From Cocleimonas sp. (lineage in GTDB: Bacteria > Pseudomonadota > Gammaproteobacteria > Thiotrichales > Thiotrichaceae), in the NCBI GenBank assembly GCA_023146675.1, contig JAGLBQ010000027.1, forward strand, positions 1 to 19,794: a stretch of 19,794 nucleotides of DNA, written 5' to 3'. This document shows positions 6,892 to 13,700 of this stretch, piece after piece. Position numbers and translations under genes: made by a program. The stretch's first letter is position 1, and each line of letters begins with the position of its first letter. The notes beneath the pieces are model-generated. The model made no database searches and was not told the origin of the DNA. It worked only from the letters and a program-made list of their open reading frames with translations.

Positions 6892-7359
6892 CTATTTAGC
6901 TTGTTTAGGTAGGGCTTTTTTTTCCTTTTTTATATGCCACCATTTATCATCAATAAGCTTCCAGCGCTCGGTGGTGTTAGATGGTATTTTTACTAAATCT
7001 TTCCCCATATCATAAGTGGAGAGTAGTTCAAGCCTAACATCAGCTAGTGTTTCAGTAATGGCAGTTGTTGAGCGGTGTTTGATGCTAACCCAAGTAACGG
7101 CTTGTCCAAAACTACCAATAAAGTCACGTTTGCTGTAGTTTTTTCTATAGTTTGGTGACTCGTAAGAATAGGCAGTAGCCCAATCTCTGTCTATCAGTGC
7201 ATTCCAGCGTGCTACCGCTCTATCCTTTGCAGGTTCTATTTGTGCTTTCTCAGCCTTGCTGTTAGTTTCTTCATTGTTACAGGAGGATATAAGGAAGCTA
7301 ATTATTAGTATACTTGCTGTCACTTTCAGTATGCCATGAACTGTCATAAAAAATCTCAT
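6892..7359 (-). CDS. Small lipoprotein with a possible NTF2-like domain, 155 residues
   Basis: The N-terminus has a hydrophobic stretch followed by LISSC-N-N, with C27 a plausible lipidation site, so it is likely a membrane-anchored periplasmic lipoprotein. The mature part, about 125 residues, contains AVARWNALIDRDWATAYSYE and a C-terminal ERWKLIDDKWWHIKKE. This alpha-then-beta pattern with a closing WKLID..WW strand resembles small NTF2/SnoaL-like domains, but I am not sure of the family. Two starts are possible, ATG 7359 and ATG 7347 (MTVHG); the second has gaga ahead of it. It lies between a sulfotransferase gene (80-bp gap) and the isomerase gene (127-bp gap) on the same strand, so a role in the periplasmic side of the pathway is conceivable. 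Confidence 0.75.
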   Translation of the reverse strand: MRFFMTVHGILKVTASILIISFLISSCNNEETNSKAEKAQIEPAKDRAVARWNALIDRDWATAYSYESPNYRKNYSKRDFIGSFGQAVTWVSIKHRSTTAITETLADVRLELLSTYDMGKDLVKIPSNTTERWKLIDDKWWHIKKEKKALPKQAK

Positions 7360-7439
7360 AAAATATTTAATTTAGTCTGCGATTCTATCATCTCTCGTTA
7401 TCTTTTTGGAATAGTTTTTTATCAGTCTATTTGATGTGT

Positions 7440-8126
7440 TTATTCGTATGAAGTGATGTTTAAGTGTTCTGTCTCCATTGCTGCTGAATCATAGCCAATG
7501 GAGGTCATAAAAGTTCTAACCATATCCTCTGGGTCATAAGGTATAGTTAGGTTTTTGCTAAAAACTTGTTGTAAAATATCTTTTTTTCTATCGTAGTCAA
7601 ACAGCCATGATGTGGGGTCTATATTACAATAGGAGTCCTCTTCATGACTAAAAAGTAATTCTTGTGTTTTTAATTGCTGCATATAGGATTGTCGAAATGA
7701 TTTTTTTTCTCTAAAACAGCAGATGCAGACGATTTCATCAGAATGTTGCTCGAATAATTGTCGCAGTTTTTTGTATTCAGTGACTGAATTTAGAAGATAA
7801 AGCCCTTCATTTGACCATATAATATCGTTACATTGCTGTTTATTTGCCCTTTGGTAATGCTTTTCTATATCGCTAATTAGCCTTTCTTCTAGATGCTGAA
7901 AATAATCTGGGTTTTTGTTTTTAATCAACACCTCTTTCATTGGTGAAAGTCGTTTAGATTCAAGTGAATATACATTGAGTATATAGTGAGAAGGGTGTTT
8001 AATTCCTACAATGGCGTCAGGAACGTACAAGCCTTTTTTTGATAAGTGCTGGCGTTGCTGTTGTAAGTAATGTTGTAGGGATGTTGTTCCTGTTTTATGT
8101 TGCCCAATATGTAGTATTGTCCTCAT
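7440..8126 (-). CDS. Sulfotransferase-like protein, 228 residues
   Basis: The N-terminus ILHIGQHKTGTTSLQ (residues 4-18) is a clear P-loop-like 5'-phosphosulfate binding motif of PAPS-dependent sulfotransferases. The second site, CCFREKKSFRQSY (136-148), fits the 3'-phosphate motif with R139 and S143. It is the same subtype as the 314-residue protein at 15805-16749, which begins LHIGMPKTGTSS, and is shorter than that protein by about 85 residues. No export signal is present, so it is cytoplasmic. The ATG at 8126 has ggaataat upstream. It is divergently oriented from the next sulfotransferase gene, 37 bp away. The substrate is unknown, but the context implies a glycan. Confidence 0.82.
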   Translation of the reverse strand: MRTILHIGQHKTGTTSLQHYLQQQRQHLSKKGLYVPDAIVGIKHPSHYILNVYSLESKRLSPMKEVLIKNKNPDYFQHLEERLISDIEKHYQRANKQQCNDIIWSNEGLYLLNSVTEYKKLRQLFEQHSDEIVCICCFREKKSFRQSYMQQLKTQELLFSHEEDSYCNIDPTSWLFDYDRKKDILQQVFSKNLTIPYDPEDMVRTFMTSIGYDSAAMETEHLNITSYE

Positions 8127-8163
8127 TTTATTATTCCATTTGTTATTGCATTAAGAGCGTTCT
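8127..8163. promoter_or_regulatory. 37-bp divergent gap between two sulfotransferase genes
   Basis: The two transcription units start here back to back. The gap carries a purine-rich site for each gene (ggaa read on the minus strand, aagag on the plus strand). It is too short for two separate promoters, so at least one must lie inside the opposing coding sequence. I cannot assign boxes. Confidence 0.4.
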
Positions 8164-8838
8164 ATGAGAAAGTATGATAGTGGCAAGCCGCTAATTTTAA
8201 TCCATATGCCCAAAACTGCGGGTATCAGTGTTAGAGAAATTTATAAAGGCTGGTTTGGAAAGCAACTATTATTCCACTATTATGACGGGCAAGCTAAAAA
8301 AATGCCTGTGAAATATGATCTCGAAGGACTGCATAGTAAAGAGAATCCTATTTTTGTCTACGGCCATTTTAATCGCTCAAAAAAATTTGGAGCGGAGCAA
8401 TATTACCCAGAAGTTGACCAGTTTGTAACAATTTTGCGTAATCCTTTTGAGATGGCTGTTTCAGGGTATTTTTATGTGCGTAAAATTAATCAAGATGGCT
8501 GGCGAAAGCAACTAAATTTAGCAAATGGAGGCTTGCCAGAGTATCTTCAAAAGATGCACTCTGGATTATTGCATTTTTTCCCTTGTGAAATGACGCTTGA
8601 TAATTACAAAGAAGTGATTGAGGAGAAATATATTGAAATAGGTGTTACTGAATATTTGGATGAATCTATGCAGCAGATTGCAGCTAAATTAGGTCAAAAT
8701 TATGCTAGCAATACGCTTGAAAGGCTTAATGTGGCTAAAAGAGATCAAATAATTCCCTATAACTTGCAGGATTCTTTTCGAGAAAGGCATCAATTGGAGT
8801 TTGCAGTTTATGATTATGTTTTAAGTAAGTATATTTGA
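8164..8838 (+). CDS. Sulfotransferase family 2-type protein, 224 residues, first gene of the glycan operon
   Basis: The sequence LILIHMPKTAGISVREIY (residues 10-27) is the 5'-phosphosulfate loop in the MPKTAG form found in Sulfotransfer_2-type enzymes. VYGHFN (65-70) is another element of that family. FVTILRNPFEMAVSGYFY (87-104) is the 3'-phosphate motif with R92. It should use PAPS to sulfate a sugar in the cytoplasm. Length suits one compact domain. It heads a run of six + strand genes; the next start is only 16 bp beyond its stop, so cotranscription is very likely. The ATG at 8164 follows aagagcgttct. Heparan-sulfate-type 2-O and 6-O sulfotransferases share this layout, but the acceptor cannot be told from sequence. 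Confidence 0.85.
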   Translation: MRKYDSGKPLILIHMPKTAGISVREIYKGWFGKQLLFHYYDGQAKKMPVKYDLEGLHSKENPIFVYGHFNRSKKFGAEQYYPEVDQFVTILRNPFEMAVSGYFYVRKINQDGWRKQLNLANGGLPEYLQKMHSGLLHFFPCEMTLDNYKEVIEEKYIEIGVTEYLDESMQQIAAKLGQNYASNTLERLNVAKRDQIIPYNLQDSFRERHQLEFAVYDYVLSKYI

Positions 8839-8854
8839 GTGAGGTATAAAAGAC

Positions 8855-9769
8855 ATGGCTGAAAATAAAGCTCAGAACTATAAAGAACAAGGTATCAAGA
8901 GTTTAGCTGCTAGTGATTATCATGCTGCTATTGAGTATTTTAAAAAGCGACTCAAGCAACCGTGTGATGATATAGACGTTTTTGATAAGCTTGGAGATGC
9001 CTATATTGCAATTGGAGATAAAAACTCAGCAGCATCCTCGTATACCTCTGCCTTAGAGATCGCACCAAAACATACAACAATATCATTGAAGCTTTCAAGA
9101 GCACTGCTTGTTGGTATGGATTATATACAGGCTCTTGGAGCAATACATAAGGCTCTACAGCCTGAGTCTTATATTGAAATTGGTGTTTGTAAAGGTGTTT
9201 CCTTTGCACTTGCAGACTCTGATATTATTGCCATTGGTGTTGACCCAGAGCCACAGCTGGATTTAGATACTTTGCCAGAAAAGCATAGTGTCATTAGTGA
9301 TACGAGTGATAATTATTTTTCTAGTGGTAGGATTCAGGAAGATCTTAATGGAGGCTCGTTTGATATGGCTTTTCTTGATGGTATGCATCTATTTGAGTAT
9401 GCATTACGTGATTTTATGAACCTAGAAAGATATGCTAGTCCAGATTCGATCGTGTTTATCCATGACTTATATCCCCTTAATGCAGAAACAGCAGCACGAG
9501 AGCGCTTTGCAGATTTTTGGAGCGGGGATGTCTGGAAACTGGCTTTATGCCTACAAGAATATCGACCTGACTTAAATTACTCTCTATTGCCCTGCCCACC
9601 AACAGGGCTTGGTGTGGTGACGGGGTTGAATGCAAGCTCCACAGTATTACAAGATAATTATAATGAAATTTTAGAAAAATATATGAAAATGCCTTATAGC
9701 GTACTTGACGATGATAAATCTAAAAAACTGTCACTAGCAAGTACTGATCATCCTTTATTAATTAATTAA
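8855..9769 (+). CDS. TPR-repeat plus class I SAM methyltransferase, 304 residues
   Basis: Residues about 5-100 form two to three tetratricopeptide repeats (AIEYFKKRLK..., DVFDKLGDAYIAIGDKNSAASSYTSALEIAP). The rest is a Rossmann-fold methyltransferase: YIEIGVCKGVS (106-116) is SAM motif I, GVDPEP (128-133) the ribose-binding acidic loop, FDMAFLDGMHLFEYALRDF (169-187) the central strand with DGxH, and FIHDLYP (201-207) the following strand. The DGxH...HD pattern matches Methyltransf_24-like and CmcI-like enzymes, which often methylate sugars in surface-glycan clusters. It probably O-methylates a sugar; the TPRs could dock a partner such as the giant fusion protein. gtgaggt precedes ATG 8855, and the next gene starts 4 bp past the stop. 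Confidence 0.82.
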   Translation: MAENKAQNYKEQGIKSLAASDYHAAIEYFKKRLKQPCDDIDVFDKLGDAYIAIGDKNSAASSYTSALEIAPKHTTISLKLSRALLVGMDYIQALGAIHKALQPESYIEIGVCKGVSFALADSDIIAIGVDPEPQLDLDTLPEKHSVISDTSDNYFSSGRIQEDLNGGSFDMAFLDGMHLFEYALRDFMNLERYASPDSIVFIHDLYPLNAETAARERFADFWSGDVWKLALCLQEYRPDLNYSLLPCPPTGLGVVTGLNASSTVLQDNYNEILEKYMKMPYSVLDDDKSKKLSLASTDHPLLIN

Positions 9770-9773
9770 AATT

Positions 9774-10676
9774 ATGTACTTTAGTTTACTAAATAAGCCG
9801 AAAATATCACTAATTTTAGTGGCTTACAAGATGTCTCGCGAGGTTCCAAGGACTTTACAGTCGCTTGCTACTAGTTACCAGAAAAATATTAAAGAGCAGG
9901 ATTATGAGATTATTCTGGTTGAGAATTTTAGTGATGACCTTCTCGATAGTCAGTCATTAACAAAAGAGCACCCTAATCTACGTTATTTTCTCAATACGAC
10001 TAATCCATCTTCCCCTTCTTATGCGCTTAACTATGGTTTAAATAAATCGAGAGGTAAACATATAGCCTTTTGCATTGATGGTGCAAGAATGTTTTCTCCA
10101 GGTGTTCTTGAGGGAATATTGATGACTGCTAAGCTGTATAAGAACTATGTACTTGCAATCCATTCTTTTCATTTAGGAAATGAAGTGCAGAATTTATCTG
10201 TGCCAAAAGGATATAATGCAGAGACTGAAGATAAGTTACTTGAGTCAATTGCATGGTCAAATAATGGTTATCGTTTATTTGAAATCAGTGTTTTTGCAGC
10301 ATCATCAAGCGGGGGATGGTTTTCTAGTATTGCTGAAAGTAACTGTATTGTAATGCCAAAGAAATCTGCACTTGCTTTAAGTGGTTATTGTGAAAAATTT
10401 ATTACATTGGGTGGGGGGTATGCAAACCTTGATTTTTATAAAAGAGCACAAGCATTAAGTGATCATCAGTTAGTATATTTTTTAGGAGAAGGCACTTTCC
10501 ACCAAGTGCATGGAGGGGTTGCAACGAACCAGCCTAATCCGCCTTTTGATCAATATCTGGCAGAATATAAGCAGATTCGAGAGGAGAGTTACTCAGTTTC
10601 AGAGTTACCTGAAAATACGGCTTATATAGGTTCTCTTTCCTCCTTAAGTAGAAAGTATATTTTAATAACTAATTGA
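9774..10676 (+). CDS. GT2-family glycosyltransferase, 300 residues
   Basis: The N-terminus ISLILVAYKMSREVPRTLQSL (about 11-31) followed by YEIILVENFSDD (44-55) is the nucleotide-sugar binding half of a GT-A, family 2 glycosyltransferase. HIAFCIDGARMFSPGVLE (96-113) is at the usual DXD position, but the motif reads D-G-A, so the metal-binding pair is atypical. The later part (GGWFSS, GGGYANLDFY, FHQVHGG) resembles the acceptor-side region of these enzymes. It should transfer one sugar from an activated donor in the cytoplasm. There is no clear ribosome-binding site, but the start is 4 bp past the previous stop, which suits translational coupling. No membrane helices are seen. Confidence 0.83.
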   Translation: MYFSLLNKPKISLILVAYKMSREVPRTLQSLATSYQKNIKEQDYEIILVENFSDDLLDSQSLTKEHPNLRYFLNTTNPSSPSYALNYGLNKSRGKHIAFCIDGARMFSPGVLEGILMTAKLYKNYVLAIHSFHLGNEVQNLSVPKGYNAETEDKLLESIAWSNNGYRLFEISVFAASSSGGWFSSIAESNCIVMPKKSALALSGYCEKFITLGGGYANLDFYKRAQALSDHQLVYFLGEGTFHQVHGGVATNQPNPPFDQYLAEYKQIREESYSVSELPENTAYIGSLSSLSRKYILITN

Positions 10677-10704
10677 TAAGTTTAATATTATTTGGAATGA
10701 AAAA

Positions 10705-13700
10705 ATGAAAGAATGTGCTATTGTTTTGGGAATGCATCGATCAGGAACATCAGTACTTGCAGGCTTAGTTTCATTATTTGGTGGATATATTGGGTCTGAT
10801 ATTATGCCGCCAACGAAAGACAATCCTAAAGGGTATTTTGAAAATAATAAAATATACCAACTTAATGAAAAAATACTGAAGGAAAACAATGCGTCTTGGG
10901 ATGATTTTCTATTTTCTGTTGATGATATAAATGAAGAAAACACGATAAAATATATTAATCAAGCAAAAGAAATAATTAAAAATGATTTAAAATATATAAA
11001 AAAAACAATTATTAAAGATCCTCGTCTCTGTATTCTTTTTCCCATTTGGGAGAAAGCCTTAAACCAGCTGGGTGTTAATATTAAGTTAATATTTATGTAC
11101 CGTAGCCCCATGGAGGTAGCGCATTCATTAGAAAAACGTGATGGGATTCCAATAGAAAAAGGGTTAATGTTATGGTCTCATTATTTCCTACAATCAGAAT
11201 ACTATAGTCGTCGCTACGAGCGTATTATTGTTGAGTATGATTATTCTTTCAAAGAGTTATCCGTTTTACTTGAGTCTATAGCTTGTTTGCTTGAGGTAGA
11301 AGTATCAGATGAAATAGTCTTGAAATCTCGTGGTTTCTACTCTCCCTCATTAAAACATCATCAAGTTTCTTTAGATAATATTTCAAATGATTTACCTTCT
11401 TATTTAGTAAGTTTAATTGATTTATTAAAAATAAATGATTTTTCTCATCCTAATACATTTGATGATCTTAAGTCTGAATTTACTTATTCGAAAAAATATT
11501 ATTTGTACAACAATACTGATCAAGAAAAAAAAATAGAGGAGAAGAATGATAAAATTAGAAAGAAAGATATTGAGATAGAAAAGCAATATGTAACAATAGA
11601 AAATAAAAATAATGAATTGGATAGCCAGCGTGTAACAATAGAAAATAAAAATAATGAATTGGATAGTCAGCGTGTAAAGATAGAAAATAAAAATAATGAG
11701 TTAAAGAGTCAGCGTGTAAAGATAGAAAATAAAAATAATGAGTTGGAGAGTCAGGGTGTAAAGATAGAAAAACAAAATAGTTTATTGGAAAATCAATCTA
11801 TTTTAATAGAGAAAAATAATAATGAGTTTGAAAATAAATATATTGAAATAAAAATAGAAAGCAATCATGAGTTAGAGAAGCAGAATGTAAAAATAGAAGA
11901 TCTAAATAATGAATTGAAAAATAAAAATAAAAATAAACAAGAGATGTTAAAAAGTATTTCTGAATATAAAATAAGAATAGATGATCTTTATTTGTATTTG
12001 TCAAATGGAGAGAATATATACAAAGATTTGACGTCTACTAACTCTTTGTATAATAAAATATATAAAGTGATTGGAAGTACTGCTTTATTACAGAATGCAA
12101 AATCATTAACTTATTTTGGATCAAAGAAAAAAAATAGTTTAGCTTTGGAAAGGAAATTAATTTGTGAATCAGGTTTGTTTTCAGAATTTTACTATTTATC
12201 GCGATATCCTGATATTTGGAAAGCTAGAATAGACCCTTTGGATCATTACTGTCGGATGGGATGGAAGGAGGATAGAAGACCATCATCTAATTTTGATAGT
12301 GTGGTATACAAAAAAAATCACCCTGAAGTCGTTAGTAAAAATATTAATCCTTTACTACATTATCTTCAATCAAAAAAGCATGAGCCTGTAAAAGATAATC
12401 TAGAAAAATCAACTAAAGATAATCATTTAAAATTTGATGCTGAATTCTATTTAAAGAATAATCAAGATGTTAAAAATAAAGGTGTTAATCCATATAAACA
12501 TTTTACTGATATTGGTTGGAAAGAGGGGCGCGACCCTAATGCATATTTCTCAGTAGATTTTTATATCAAAACTAATCCTGATATAAAAAGAGCAAGGGTA
12601 AATCCTTTTTTTCATTATATATCAAAAGGATATAGTGAAAATCGGTTACCTACATTACCAAGAAAAATACGAACTATTCAGCCTCCAAGTACGGCACCAT
12701 CCATTCTGTTTATTGGTCATTCGGGGGCACAAGGTGGTGCAGAAATTATTCTGCTAGATATTATTCAATGGTATGCAAAAAATACCAACTATAAAATAAG
12801 TATTATATTGCTAAGTCCTGGTATATTGGCTGGGCAACTTATGCGATATGGTAATGTGTTGACATTAAATTCTTCAGATGAATTAATTACTCAAGAAAGT
12901 GATGATTTTTTAGATTTTCATTATGACTTAATCTATTTAAATACCGTTATAAGTGGGGATTTTTCTGCTGTATATAAGAAAAAATATGCAAAGCTTAATA
13001 TTCCTATTGTATTGCATGTGCATGAGATGCAAAATATTATCGAGATGAATAAGAAAAGTTTTGAGGGTATAGTTAAGTCTGTTGATTTATTTATTGCTGC
13101 TTCTACTCGGGTAAAGGATGATTTAGTCACCTATTATGCTATTGCTCCTGAAACAATATCGGTTTATCACTCTTTTGTGCAAAATAATGCAACTAATTCA
13201 AGTAAGTTGTCCCGTCAAGTTAATGAGGCTCGTCAGTATTTCAACTTAAGTGATGATGATATTGTTATTATGGGGTCTGGAACGGTTAATTGGCGTAAAG
13301 CACCTGACCTGTTTATAGAAACACTTGCTAAAATCATCAAACAGTGTCGTGAAAAAAACATCATTGGTATCTGGATGGGTGCAGGGGAAGACCTAGTTGA
13401 TTTACAAGAAAAAATAGATCAACAAGGTTTGAATGATAATATCCGATTTACAGGCTTTTTGACAAATGCCAGTGAGTTAGTTGCCGCAGCAGATATTTTC
13501 TTTCTTTCTTCTCGTGAAGATCCTTTTCCATTAGTTTGTCTCGAAGCAGCTCAATATAAAATTCCATCTGTCTGTTTTCAACAAGCAACGGGGATGATTG
13601 AATTTATTCAGGATGATGCAGGGGTTGCTATTGCTGAAATAGATACCGACTTAGCATCCTGTGAAATAGTAGCATTAATTAATGATAATCTAAGACGTGA

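Noticed and set aside
8952..9209. 85-codon - strand frame opposite the TPR region
   Set aside because: It is antisense to the TPR repeats; the repeated-looking residues are a by-product of the coding strand.
10662..10943. 93-codon - strand frame opposite the start of the giant fusion gene
   Set aside because: It is antisense to the strongly supported sulfotransferase motif of the fusion and has no family features.
11590..11841. Regular repeats considered as a CRISPR array
   Set aside because: The units are contiguous without unique spacers and encode a regular coiled coil in frame within a gene.
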